Shown here: positions 24,096 to 37,747 of the stretch, in pieces
Numbering within the stretch: the stretch's first letter is position 1
How the letters are laid out: every line of letters starts with the position of its first letter
Assembly: GCF_947623445.1 (NCBI RefSeq)
Contig: NC_135244.1
Span: 4,464,001-4,528,000 of the forward strand
Source: Clavelina lepadiformis
Lineage: Eukaryota > Chordata > Ascidiacea > Aplousobranchia > Clavelinidae
DNA length: 64,000 nt
Direction: 5' to 3'
Notes under the pieces: model-generated
What the model was told of the DNA's origin: nothing
Database searches by the model: none
What the model saw: only the letters and a program-made list of their open reading frames with translations
Translations under genes and position numbers: made by a program

Positions 24096-27000
24096 TTAAC
24101 TATTGAGGCATCCAGTTCGTTTCTTTCTTGCCAGGATTGTCTCCGGAGCAACCGTACGTAGATCATAAGCCAAACCCAGGTAGAACATGCAGTCAAGAAA
24201 CGCTGTGGTTAAATTGAAGCGAAAACCAAACTCACTCGTGGCATAATCGTGTGGAAAAACGTGATGGTAATTGTGAAAGCCTTCTCCTAGTAAATCATAT
24301 AAAGATGGAATTAAGGTAAAAGTTAAAAATTCTTTTGACCATAAACTGAAAGTCTATCGAACAAATCTATGTGTTTCCCGGTACCTATTGCGCAAATGGT
24401 TACAAACATATTTTGAGCAGGATTGATGGATTTGTCGTACGGTTTGTTTCCCCACATGTGGGCCACACTGTTCACACACCAAGTGGTGTTCAGTAGGGAG
24501 CAGTAGCGCAATACGCACATCAAGTAAGAAATCCACAAACTTTCACCCCACAGCAAAGGAACAGCTAACCAAACAAATTCAATTTATAAGAAAAGAAAAC
24601 TTTGATAAAGGATTGCTCACACGGTCTGAACTGAAACGGTATTTTTTTCACTTACCTGTTGGTAAGCCGAAGCACATGAGAATAACTGATGGTATGTAGT
24701 GCCTGAAACACAAACAAAAACTAATACTAATACGTGTAAGAACATAAACTCAAAACACTAGCAGGTCTATTTCAGTGCCATTGCTAAGTGATATTACACA
24801 GCAAATTATAATATAACATTATAGGTGTCAGTGTCACGCTGTGTCAATACATGTATAAGTTAGTATAATATATGATTTAATAAAATGATATCTTGTGAAA
24901 AGTCATATTATACTGTATTACATTGGTGAAAATATTAATAAAATTGAATAAATCTATCATTTTATTAGCTTGATTACATCTATTGAGTTCCAATAAAATC
25001 ACCTATGTTGAAGCATCACAACTGGATCGTTGCAAAGATCCATCACATCAACGCGCTTTCCTTTTTCCATGACATCAGGATGTTTTTTGACCAGCAACCA
25101 ACCAACATGGCAGAAGAAGAATCCTCGTTTTGCGTTGTGTGGATCAGCATCTGTTTCACTGAACTTGTGATGCACGCGGTGGTCTCGTGCCCAGTCGAAT
25201 ATTGAGTTCTGCAGATGACAATTGTGCGATACTGAACTAGTGGAAATGAAAGATCTATGTATATCGCTTTTGTTAAGAAATGGCACAACACAATGATTTG
25301 GCTTAAAGATTATGACTCCGAACACTTGGTGGAAGATCATGCATTTTTGAGTTAGCGTTATACTATATATACACTATACGCCAAGATTATTCAATGGGGA
25401 CGATATCGCTTCCCAGGGGGAAATTGTGACAATTTTTGAAGTTGGGGGGGGGGGGTGATTTTAGTCTATAAGGGGGTGGAAGACGCTGTTATCATTGCCT
25501 TCAAATTTGTTATTTTATAATTATGTATCTGTTATTTACCGCGCTATTATTGCATAAGGTCATACTTGCTTTGTTTCTGATTATTCTTTCTTTTTTTGAT
25601 AATTTCAAAGCATATTGTACATCGCAAGTAGCAAATACATTCGTAGAAAAATAATCATACAGGTGATTTTGAACAAGAACTCCGAAAAAGGGTTGATTTT
25701 ACAAAAAAGGTTGAAGACCACTGCTATACGCTATAAACGTTCATAAGCAGTTTAAAACAAACATTTTACCACTCACTGAACCATGTTGCGGTAAGACTTA
25801 TAAAACGCAAGGCGTATGCCACTTTGCCAACCACTAGGTGATTTAAATTTAGGAAGTGCACTGATAAACGACACGTGGTCAATGACTTTGATATAAAATA
25901 TAAATTATAACTTAATCAATGAAAGCAATTAAGGGTTGAAAAAAGAATGCTTTAAGAATGCCGTAAGGTTGAGTTATAATGTTAAAAGCATAAAGAGCAC
26001 GTTTTTTCCTTGCCTTGTTATCTTTAATGTACACTTCTATCGCAGAGATATTTATTAACATATTAAAAGATGGTCAATCAATCGATTTTTTCAATTATTT
26101 TATTTTTAGTGAAAAACGCGGTGGGGACGAAAAATCAAGTCAGTTGCTACTAGCACGCGCAGGAAAAAGTGGCAATAAGCCGAAAAGTCTTAAAACGTGT
26201 TCAAAATTAATGATCAAAGTGATAATCGTTGGTAACAACTAGCACTAACATTTGATATTAGGTAATTCTTACAACGTAGTCTACAGTATGTTACCAATAT
26301 ATAGTGACAAAGCAAATGCTAAGATAAAGATTAAAAATTGCATGATATCGGTGTATATATTGTTAGGTTGGCACTACAAATGTAATCTCTTAATTGCAAT
26401 CTTCAGTCTTCCTAGCTGCTACCTTTCAGTTGCAAGGTAATATTTCCAAAACAACGCTTAACAACAATTTGCAAAGTAATTCACCTGCAATGCCATGGAA
26501 TTGAGAGCGGCGAGAAATATCTTGAGCGGCAAGCGAGCTTTGTAAGATTTGTGAGACCAGAGCCGATGAGCACCTGCAGTGACGCCCAGCGCAGCCATGA
26601 CGTAATAAAAGAATTCTGTACAAAACATGAGTTTGTCCTTCACAGTTGCGTTGCACAATACGAAGTTATGGGTACTTTATAATGATTAGCCTGCAAAATT
26701 AACTACAATCGTTTTCCACATTACGCTACTTTTGAATTTCAAAAGTTTCCTGTTTGTGGAAAGTAAAAAAAATTCAAGAAGTTACCAACTTTCAGGGATG
26801 GTTCACCGCCTAGTGCTCGTACCGTAACAAGAGCAAATATTACGCAGATTAAATTAACGTTCACTTTTTTGTGTTGGGGTGCGCAGACGTAAAGTAGGAC
26901 TATGCACGAACTCAAGCCAGTTAGTGGAAATTTAACTTAAGTGGGGTGGAAGCCAAATGAAACCAATTTTCATGCTCACCTTCAGGCATATCTTATGAAG

Positions 27001-28908
27001 ATATTCTTTTAACGAGGCGGGGTCGTAACCAAAAGAAAGGGTGCTATTGTTGAAAACCAGCTTGCTACTGGAGCCATCACAGCCTGCTGTTGATTACGAC
27101 ACCAGCAACAGCTTGTCAATTATTGAGCAGTAAACAGTAACAGGGTGCTATTTAAAATCAGCAGGCTGCTGTACAACAATAACACCCGGTTTTCTGTAAC
27201 TTCAGATTACGACCCTGACTTTTTAAATCACTATGATCAGCAACTAGCTGATGTCACCATTAGCAGGTTCTATACCGATCAGATATACCAACAACAGAAT
27301 GCAACTGGTGGTGTCACAAGGAAATTACAGCATGTTCTCAACTGAAACTACTATTGTCGGCGTACTTTGCCGCTAGGCTACACAGCCGAAACTCTCATTA
27401 TGACTACTTAAAACGACATTTTAAAATGAGTTTTTTTTGCCCCAGTTTTACGTGCTCTGAAGAAACTTGTTGGTTGCATCAGTGTGTTATTTATTTGTTT
27501 GCAGAAATTACTTGGTTAATGTTGCCGTTTAAAAGAAAAAGTCAGTCCAACTTAAAAATTTTTTTATCAAACCAATTTCTTTTAAACATGATGGAACATT
27601 GATAAACCATAGGAAACGAGACCGGCTGTAGTACAATAATTAATTGCTGCATCAGGAGATGCAGACCTGAATTTGTTTACATTTAGAATTTATGAGTAAA
27701 AATAAAATGAATAAGTAAGTTAGTATTGCAAATACAATTAATATTTTGAGGCCTAAGACAATAGAAAACATTCAGAAAAAAACTGAGTTTACCAACGTAT
27801 TGCAATAATCCACCATTTTATAGATATCTTATTTTACATGATGTTAGCATCGATATTATTTTTGCCATCAACTCTAATCTAATTGTTTTAAATTAAACTA
27901 TCCAATCTTTGCGTCAAGGTTTGAAAAGTTTTTATCCCAGCAAGTTGACAGACGCAAATGATGGAATTGTTGAACAGCAGTTTATCTAAACTCAATGGTA
28001 AATCACTTGCAGTTACAGTATATGGAAGTCGTGCTTAAAGTATATATAGTCCGCCAGTAACGATAAATGTTACGTTTGCATGTATTTGTTAGTTTTTAGT
28101 CAAGAACAGAATACAATCTTTAAATAATATTTAAATAAAATAGGCTACTGAAGATGCCTTTGTGTTTGGTTGCGTAGCGCACAACGCGATCATGTTTAGG
28201 CAGCAGGAACCACTTTTCAACCTAAACTCGTGTCGCCACGTTTGAAACTGCTCAAAGCGCTATCAAGTGTCGACAGAAAGGTGTTCTTAATTAATCGTTT
28301 TTTTCGTGTCAAACGCGCGTCGCCACATGTCAAGTGCTGTAATAAGCGATGGATTTATAAGAGGAAAATCGTCGTTCGTTTTGCTCTATAAACTGCTATG
28401 TTAATGTCGTCTATTACTGTTACCTGTTAAAGATATTTGTATACAAATATTTCAGGGCAGGTGGTGCAAAAAAAAAAACTTGGAAAAGCCTGGCCCCAGA
28501 CCTATATTGGTCTTGTGCCTGGTCAACTTTATAAAGTTGGCAATGAGAAGAAATATAAAACTTCTTAGTTGCTTAAACCGGTAACGGTCAGTGAACTGAC
28601 TTTAAAAATTAAATAAACAATAGATCTATACATAATCCATTCTTTATAGTCTAGTTATAACATACCCCACGCAATGGTTCCTGGATGTGCGGTGAAGGTC
28701 TGTAACCTCAGTTTCAAAATTAAAAAACAAAGCAACATTAGACCTATGGATATACTTCTGTTATCTACAACATACCCCACGCAATGGTTCCTGGATGTGC
28801 TTTCCGCATCTGAGTGATTGCGTAAAGACTGAGTAAGTGAAGTGCCGCCATTATCACGACGTTGCGCCATACAACGCGGATGGGTCGTTTTTCTGCTTGG
28901 TTTTCCAT
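24096..28908 (-). CDS. Acyl-CoA delta-9 desaturase, copy B
   Basis: Six exons in minus order: 28908-28776, 26615-26485, 25208-25003, 24702-24656, 24564-24385, 24286-24096; 888 nt (295 aa), all phases consistent, exon lengths identical to copies A, C and D. All histidine boxes are present (HRLWSH, HRVHH, HNYHH). The N-terminus [16 protein letters not shown] is almost the same as copy C, and sequence similarity continues into introns 1 and 2 of copy C, so B and C are a recent inverted duplicate pair. The C-terminus ends RTGCLNS, against LSD in the others. Intron 3-bearing DNA carries a hAT insertion at 25382-25723, and a 32-bp direct repeat duplicates the exon 1 donor region. Confidence 0.92.
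25382..25723. mobile_element. hAT MITE with 8-bp duplication CTATACGC, in desaturase B intron
   Basis: A 342-bp element whose right end reads aggttgaagaccactg; the left end (caagattattcaatgggg) is a weak inverted match. The exact 8-mer ctatacgc flanks it at 25374-25381 and 25724-25731. A run of 13 G lies inside near 25444. Confidence 0.8.
28659..28800 (-). repeat. 32-bp direct repeat duplicating the exon 1 donor of desaturase B
   Basis: The sequence covering the last 25 or so bases of exon 1 plus the gtatgtt donor (28769-28800) recurs at 28659-28690, 110 bases downstream in the sense of the gene. Copy C shares the intron between the two but lacks the second donor copy, so B probably gained it. 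The second donor sits in sequence that could be used only if intron sequence were retained. Confidence 0.75.
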
Positions 28909-31900
28909 TGCTATTGGAGATTCTTATTTGTCCTCATGCTTAATAAACAAATATGCTGAAAAATTGGAATAGCGCTTTAGTTACTATCTGACACAAATTC
29001 AATGCTTAAAGCGATGTTTCTCAACCGGGGTGCCGCAAAATTTCAGGCAAAACAACGGATTCCGTTGTTGTCGCACCACTGTAATTTACTTCCGGCGCGT
29101 TTTAAGTCTTCAGGGCTTTGCCGCTTTATCCCGTTCTTGGATTATTTGTGAGTGTATTTCTTGTTTGACCATTCTAGCAACAAGGATGGCACCAAAGTTT
29201 TCGCTTCCAATTATAATAAACATAAAAAATACCTTTATAATACAATTTGCAGCGTAATCTTTTAACTCAAAAAAGTTGTTGTAACAATTTCTTTTAATAA
29301 TCTTTTTGTTTTCAAAGTACCGAAATAGACCTTTTTCACACTACCGGTACTCAGGTTGTTGCAAAAACAAAAACTGGTAGGCTCACATGCAATTTAGGGT
29401 GCTGTGGAATATTTTTACTGCAACAAACTGCCGTCAACCACAAAGTGGTTGGACAATATAATAATAACTGTAAATAGACTACTTCAACCAAACTGATTAT
29501 AGTTAGTGGTTAGATTCTTATTTTGCTATACCGAAGTCTTATACCGCTGAATAACCTCAAAGCGTCTGTATCGCTTCACACTATCTCGATGCATTTACGT
29601 CAAGATGTCGACGAGAGCGTGAGACGTCGAATAGAAACTGTATAACTTTAAAACTTGTTATATTGAGAAAACTGGCGAAGTTTTACCCGAACCAGAGAAT
29701 ATGGGATAAGGTGTGGTAAGTAAACAAGGAAAGTTTTGTTTGTAACCGCTGGGAAAAGGTAAGAACGCTCATTTTGCAGGCGTTGTGGACGGAACTTTAC
29801 TTAACCATCCTAAAACGCTCAGCGGAAAAGTGCCTTTCCATATCTCTCCTTTAAAGTCTTTGGTGTAAAGCTAACATCATGCTTTGCTTCTTGCTAACAT
29901 TTTATGTGAACTACTTCCCGGTATAGGCCTAGTATTTCTGCTTTTTACGCTTTATCTCAGTTGACCCACCAGTTGCTTTTTCTCTTAAAAGTTAGTTGAT
30001 ATAAGTAAACGATATACCCTCGACTGACCTGCTAACTTCGGTCGAACTGTAAAGAACACTTTAATGGCTTGCTTATTTTTGGGGGTCAATGTAGGTTAAT
30101 CAAACAACTATACAAAACTAATGTGACATAATCGGTTCAGATGCTTATTGTGATAAAGAAAAAGGTCACCAGCGTTTATGTATGCCTTGTTATGCAATCT
30201 TTTCTTTTTTCTGTAAACATTTGATACCCCAGAAATAACGTAAAAAGCCGTCTGTGTTAATATTAAAGTGAAAATATAACTTATATACCAGGACCAAATC
30301 AAAAATATTGAAATAACTTAAAACCAACATCGAATGTACTTGTAATGGAAAGTGGGTATATGGCACCTGAACTTGAGAGATTGACCCACTTCACTACAAT
30401 AAGTACTTGTTGAAATGTTTATTGCGGGTGATGATATATGAGTCTCATGAGGTCGTTGTCTGCTATTCTTACCCACAGATTTAATTGTTTACCTTGACGG
30501 CGTATTGTCTGATGACTAGCTTCAATTAGCAGTGATCAATATTATAGTTTCTTGTTTTCCACTGCTATATTATAGGACCAAAGTCCTTGTCACCTTGTAA
30601 AGATGACAATAAAGTTGTCTATCTTGACACTGAACTTATTCAAATGCAATTTAACAGTAGTTGCTTAGGAATGACAACTGTATATGCTGATTATATTGAA
30701 GTTTCTTTGAACAACTACCTTTAGAGTTTAGACGAAACATCAGCACAGCAACAGCAAAAAGACGTCCATGTTATAGGGTTGATTTTAGTAGAAAACGAAT
30801 GCATTGAATAGCTGTGCATAACTCACGCAAGATAGGCAGGCACGATATTTATGTCACGACTTAAAACGGAAAACAGAAAGTGATCTGTACGCAATGTTAT
30901 CTATCATTGACGTCATTTTTCGTAAAGCAGACGTCTGAAAATAAGAATTCTATGTTCTATTCGATTTGTATACTACAATATCCCTTTATTATATCACAGA
31001 CTAAATCAAGATCGTATTTAGTTAAGTATATCGAAGAGAACGAGAACTTGGTTGTTTTGATGAAATTAGTACAACCATTTTAAACTTATTACCTAGTTAT
31101 AACTTATTTAATACCGCTAAAATATATTTATTAAAATATTATTTAGTGGTTAAGCAGGTATTGCTACATATGTATCGCAAGTTTACTGCTAATACACCTT
31201 TGCGGAATCCGTTGTGCCCATGTAAAAATGCGTCCTCTAAAAATGTGTTATCCGTTAATATTTTTTATTGTGTGCCGACTGCCGACTGAAGCCTGCTTAT
31301 GCCTAGTATCAAGCGTGCCTTTAACTGCCTTATCAAGACACAGCCGTTTGCTCTGAGTGCAAGTGTCGATCGAGTCGACAAACTCGCGGAGGTTGATGAC
31401 AAGCGAGCTTCAGGTCCTAGGAAATGCTCGTATTTTTACGGACAGTTTTTTTGTTATTTTTTAGGCCTCAGCATCACTATTTTTAAACAAAAATTTGAGT
31501 TTACAGACTCATAAATGCATTTTGACAAAGGTTATTAATACGTCAGGCTGTACTGGGGGAACCTTCAACATAAAATGAGCCACGTGACTATTTAGTACAG
31601 GCCAAAGGTTAAAAGTTGCTGAGCGGGATAACCTGATTACATTTCGATAAAAGGAAGTTAGAATCAGATTCTTTAGAGCTTGATGTTAACATAAGGTGCG
31701 GTAACTATCGGACTACCAGTATACAGTGATGTAAGTTAGTGCCTGGCTGAAAAGGATGGTAGTTTTCTTAAGTTACGATTTTTGTGAAGAAGCTATTTAT
31801 GGTATATATTCAAAATATAAACTAACCTCGAAAACTTCCTGTTTCTCTCAAAATTGAAAAACTAACCAAAATGAAGTCTGCACTGTAAAAAATAAACAAA

Positions 31901-32068
31901 ATAGCCAAGTGTTATCAAGAAGTACCCATAACATTACTTGAAACTTAATTTAAGCGTTTTTATTGTGCAAAAGGTTCATTACATCATTGGGACGGATGTG
32001 GACGTCATTATGACTTCACAATGTGAAAAGAGCAAGCTTGACGACTGGGGTTTGAATTTAGGTATGCA

Positions 32069-32150
32069 CAGTGGTGGGATTCAAATATTTTAACATCCGG
32101 TTCTCTCACTGACAACATGCCATATTGACCCGGGGCCGATATACATACAC
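32069..32150. mobile_element. Fragment of hAT element related to 1521-1678
   Basis: Begins cagtggtgggattcaaat and continues through a ttaacatccggttctctcac block and a cccggggccgatatacatac block. These match the reverse complement of the right part of the 1521-1678 element. The other end is missing. Confidence 0.65.
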
Positions 32151-32191
32151 CAAAGATTGATGTTTGGGTTGCCAAAAACAAGAGTCTAGCT

Positions 32192-32428
32192 CAGGGATGT
32201 CCAACCTTTTGTTATAGTGGGCCGCATTGTCACTTGAAATAATTCATTGGGCCGCAGAACCTATTAAATTTCAAGAAAAATGGATACATAAAGAGCTGAC
32301 TGGTACATTTTAATTAGGCTAAGATTCAAAGTTCAAAATACTACTTGGAGTGAAAATGACTAGCGGGCCGCACAAAAATCTCAGGTGGGCCGCACTGTGG
32401 CCCGCGGGCCGCAGGTTGGACATCCCTG
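32192..32428. mobile_element. hAT MITE with 8-bp duplication GTCTAGCT
   Basis: A 237-bp element with perfect inverted ends cagggatgtccaacct and aggttggacatccctg, and gggccgca words inside each end. The exact duplication gtctagct lies at 32184-32191 and 32429-32436. It has no coding capacity. Confidence 0.95.
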
Positions 32429-32676
32429 GTCTAGCTAGTGAAATTATTCATCATAATTACTTTCTTAAGTTTAAAAATATGTCTAAAAATGGTTAATGCA
32501 TCATTACATTGTTGACACTGAGCAGTTGTACTACTGTGATTATGTTTAATGATTGTGCAACCATGAAGATAACCTATTGCTATTCTGACAAAGAAAAACA
32601 ATAACGAAAACACTTTACCCAAAACTTTTATTGACATTCATGATCTTTCACTTAAAAAATTTCCAGATAGATAATA

Positions 32677-32960
32677 CAGTAGAACTCACATATAACTGAC
32701 AAGTCGGGACCGGTGATATTCCTCCGTTATACGCGAAATTGACCCTCGGCACACCGCGCAGGCTCGCTAGTGGCTAGGTCCCTATGCATTACTCGTACAG
32801 TAGCCTACAATACACGCAGACCTGTATATCACAAGTGAAAGATCGAATCGAGTGTGAAGCACGCTTTCTTCTGTGACAATAACAATTGTACTGTCAACAA
32901 TCGATTTCTTTACAATGATGAATGGATCCGTTTATACGAGGTTATATGCGAGTTCCACTG
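32677..32960. mobile_element. Pogo/Tigger-like MITE with TA duplication
   Basis: A 284-bp element with imperfect inverted ends: cagtagaactcacatataac at left and gttatatgcgagttccactg at right. TA flanks it at 32675-32676 and 32961-32962. The cagt-r-gaact terminus and TA target fit the pogo/Tigger branch of Tc1/mariner. Confidence 0.85.
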
Positions 32961-34436
32961 TATTGTCACTGCACAATGCGTTGTGAATACGCGTGCTTGT
33001 AAGCTGTAACGTTATTATAATTAATTATTAGGGCTGTCAATAGCATATTATTAGCTGCGGGAATACAGTGCTCGAAGTGAAACATAGACCTATGTATACA
33101 GTTGCTAACAACCTTTTCGTGGAGATCAGTAAAATTCCTAGAACTGGCTGAACCCTACCACTGGATATGCATTGTAGTAGTTGCAACTACTGTAATAGTG
33201 AGAGGCTAGCTACGAGTAGCGTGCAGGCTAGTGCACTAGTGGTACTGGTTTTGAAAGTAACACCAATTCGCAGACACGCCATTATTTGCAGTCTTGCAGG
33301 CTAAACTGTATACAATATAAGTTGGCCATTAATTGCTTTAGTGCAAGTAATTATTTTAAAAAACTTTGGAGAACAAGTATTCCAGGCCAGGTAACAAGTA
33401 CCAAGTACTCAGCATAGGTCGTACTTCGAGTCGAGTAGGCCTACTTTATTTTAATATAAAGATTACGGAAAAATTATTTACTTTCTTTGGAATCATTTTC
33501 CGCTGTCAATCGAGAACATCGCGTTCCTATATCTTATAACACTTACATTCTTAAACAAAGTAATATTGATCAAAAGGTTAAACAAAAACTTTGGATAGAC
33601 AACCGGTCATAAGGCTTCTGTACTGTAGCTTAAGCTTGTATAGTTTGGTACCAATAACAAATCAACTCCAAAATTACTAAACAAATACAAGCTCAAGTAT
33701 TTTAAATTTAATCAAGTACACTCGGGTTATGGGAAATTACTACTTGAGTACCACAAAAAGGGTACACGAACAGTAGTCGAGTCAGGTACTTTACTCGAGT
33801 AAAGTCGCTCTGCATGCAAGTAAGCTAATGTTTATTTTCAACATAGAAATGTCACAGATGATAGTGCAACTAGTGAAACAATCGTTTCTTTACAGTAATT
33901 ACTTGTAGCTTAGGCTACTGGACTAGACTAACACCAACATACAATACTGAGTTCATAAGCGAGTCGTGGTTTAGCATTCACCTTTACCAGTAAATATGCA
34001 CCAAATATGTGAGCTAAGTTACGCTCCACTAACGCAAGATATTCCTGTTGTACACTTAAGCACGCTCTAACTACAAACACTCGCTTTGTATTAACAAAAT
34101 AGAAACTTCTATGGTATGGGAATAGGGCAAAAATGGGTCCAATACCAGTTGAGGGTAAACGATAGACTGGTAAAAAAGGGAGAAACATAGCGGGCGTTTA
34201 TCAATACATCATATAGTCGTAGTGTATTAAATATGATGATCTGAAGACAAATCGATCACAAAGATCATCCCCACAAGCAGCGTGTGCTATCACTGACGTA
34301 CGGTTGCTGTTGACACTTTTGTATTGCAAGGTGGATAGTACGGTGCTTTACCGCTAAAGCGGTCTTGCCTTGATCAAGTGTCTTCTTTGATATTCTTAAT
34401 AAGAAGTCGGAACATAGGCTAACTGTGGACGATATG

Positions 34437-34917
34437 CAGAGGTGGGCGGTCGGTACTTTGAAAGTACCGTCGATAACTGTACCGGTGCTTGGCAATAGTG
34501 TACTGACGGCTCCAATATTTGGTACTACTGTATTTCATAAAAGTAATACCGGTACTTTTTGTACAGCGGATCCTTTTGGAAGTGGAATTTTTGCTGATAT
34601 TATAGCCCCGCTAAATATTATTTCGTGTCTAAAAATATGTGAACTCACTCTTTGCAACTTTATGAGACATTTTAGATTAAAAAATAATAAAAAGCGCTAA
34701 ACTTTACACTGACATTTAATTAAAATGAAGTTTTAAAAAATATACTTTTCAAAACCTTGAAGTAATCATTTTAAAAGTACCGGAACCGACTTATATTTCC
34801 TTGAAACAGTAATTCGGCACTGCGGTAGAAAATTCGGTAGAAAAAATACCGACGGTACTGAAAAATACTGCGGTACAGTAATACGATATTATAGTACCTC
34901 GGTAAAACCCATCTTTG
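34437..34917. mobile_element. Older hAT element rich in GGTAC words
   Basis: The ends are degraded inverted repeats: cagaggtgggcggtcggtac at left and ttttacccatctttg-like accc-atctttg at right. The flanks acgatatg and gggatatg agree at 6 of 8 positions. The interior repeats ggtac/gtacc many times on both strands. Confidence 0.65.
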
Positions 34918-37747
34918 GGGATATGCCAGCTATGAAAGCATATCGGATGGTTTCATTTCAATGCATTTCTGCCAATACAACTTCACCCACAGAGCAGTCT
35001 TTTGAGAGTATAGCCGGAGTTTTTGTAAAGAACAGCGAGTAGTTACCCTGCAGTTGTATGCAAGTCATCAGCAAAAGTTGAGTTGAATTGACGATGCATG
35101 GCTTTATACTGTATAACTACAGTTTCTTCACAATTTTTGCAACTGCATACGTCATTCATTCACATTACAGGCATACTCACAAACAGTCTTATCGGTGTTG
35201 ACAATAAGACAGCGTTTGTAAAGGAACCAACCAAGTTTGCGAAAACTCGTTGCCACTGTTCCTATTTTAAAGTTTGTATCCGCTGCAAACAAAGCCGGTT
35301 TAATGAACTTGCTTTCCATCTTTATTCACAATACATTAGTTAAAGAAATTGTTTTGTTTAGTATCAAGACAGCTTTGTTCGAATCCGACAACAAAACTTT
35401 CGTTTGTATTGCATGGTGTGCACGATTATAGCCCATTGTAAACCTTACTAGTCAGACGATTGCTAAATTGCATTACACTGTCCAACATAGCATACATACA
35501 TGAGATAGTTGCGTATAAGTAGGCCTACAATTTAACTGCAGTTTATTTACGATCTAAGAATATAGCAAGCATTTATGATACAACTACAGGTAGTTGATGA
35601 CTATGTGCAATGTGCACATAATGCATGAATAAACCTATTCTCAGAACATGCAATCCCTCATGATAAGACAGTGTATTGAGCATGTTATCTTTGGCTGCGT
35701 ACCGAACAGCTTCAACACGTGTGAGATGCAAGCGAAGCAGGTACGAAGAACGAACGTCAGAAAGTCAAAGACCAAAAGAGATTGAACGAGAAAAATTAAA
35801 AGATCTTATGCAATCGTAGGCGTAGCCAGGGGGGCCAAAGGCCTCCGCCCACCAAATTTCGAAGTTTGGATTCCGAAGTTGAACCTTTTGTTGAAAATAT
35901 GTATTAAAACAAACACTTTGTAGTTCCCTTGAACTTATCAAATATTTGCCCTCCCCCCATTTTTTTCTTGCTATGCCACTGCACTCAATTCACACTTCTC
36001 AATTGTTTGCGAATAAACTTCCTTTTCAGGTGATAGGGTTTCTAGGTATCCCGTGATTGAACCTGGGACATCACCACAGCTGCATGTATCTGTACGCGGA
36101 AGTAAGTACAGTACCACCCACGCTTCATCCTGATTTTTTCCAACGAGTAACTTATAATTATTAACGATGACTACGTGATTTCAAACGTTAACCGTTTGCA
36201 CTCAATAAACAAATAGCTTGTTGGCAATAGCATCACACAGCTATCTATAAACGCAGCAAACACAACATGGTTTAAGCGAAAAAAAACGGTATAAATTTGA
36301 TCAGCTGCCACCTCTGCTGCATTAAATTTATCTAGACAAGAAATCTATATATAATCCGGTAATGTGTAGCAATAACATTTTTTTGGAAATGTTAAGACCG
36401 GTGTAACTAACTAACTAATTAAGGTGTAACTCATTTATTCGACTAAACAACTATAATCTATTTCAATAAACTAAAAGAAATTCCGGATAAATTTTTTTTC
36501 TTTTTCCTTTTTTTTTAAATAATACATGGAAATTTAGATCTAGACTATAACAGTTTTCTGTTGGCTGTTATAGCCCATAAACGTCAAATAAAAAATTAAT
36601 GAAATGCTTGAAGTCCGTACTGTTTACTTTAGGGGCGAAAACATTAACGAAAAAAGTATTAAGTTATTTTTGTTTATGCAATGAAATAATATACAAGCCT
36701 ATGTAATAATTAAAGACAGTGCGACACTTTAAGAATTTACAAATAGATTATAAGAAACAAACTGTAGCGATTATTTTCTCGTTGATGTAGTCAGGCTTAA
36801 CTTCACATTTACGGTGAACCGCAGCACCCTTAATTGCCAGTAACTGTATACCGTGTAGCGTAATCACTAATCAGTAATCACGCTAATAAAACAAACCGAT
36901 GATCGAAAAGCCACATTTAATCGCTCACAGCCAGGCACCGGCTAAAAGACAACCTCCATAAAACGCGCACAATCTTTATATTTAACAAGGGTGCCAAATC
37001 ATGTGATTAAAATAGTTAACAAACACGCAAAAGGTGCTAATTGGTAAAAACACTTCAAACGATGATAAGCAATCACACAACACGTGAGGAACAAAGTTCG
37101 TAACATATGCATTGTTATAGCACAAAATTGAGTTTACGTTTGCCGTATTCAGCAAATCAGTGAATATTGGCGTCTATTCTAATTCTAATGCATCTAATGT
37201 TTTAATGAAGCGAGTCGAAGTCACTTATCCTCTTTTCGCCCATGTATGTTGTTCCGTTACCTTGTTTTCGACTCGCTGAATAGGGCAATATAAAATTATG
37301 TGGAGGTATCCACGAAGTATTCTCAAAGCGTCAATGTTTTGAAACCATTTTTAGTTTTTGTTGTACACCGAACACTTGTACAGGCATAAATATTGTATGC
37401 TACAATTAAACCAAGAGCGCGTTAAGCGACAAAATTTAATTTTATTTGACGGTTATAACATCGATTTGTAAGAAAATAATTTGTTCCAGTAAGATTCAGA
37501 AAACAGTTCTAGAGAAACTAATGTCATTTTAATCAGTGGACGATCTTCCCCACTGGATCCGCCTCGGTGGTAAAGTATAATAAGTAATAATTATACTTAT
37601 AGATATGGAATACAATACAGAACATGGTTTTTATGGCAGAAACACAGAAAAAGTTAGTGGGTCATTTTGTCTGGTATTTCTTATCTTAAAAAATCGACTG
37701 GCACCGAATGATAAAGAAAAAAAATTAGTTATATCAATGGTGTAGAC

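Noticed and set aside
35814-35985. Possible short element with ggcgtagcc and ctatgccac ends
   Set aside because: The inverted match is only about 10 bases and no target duplication was found.
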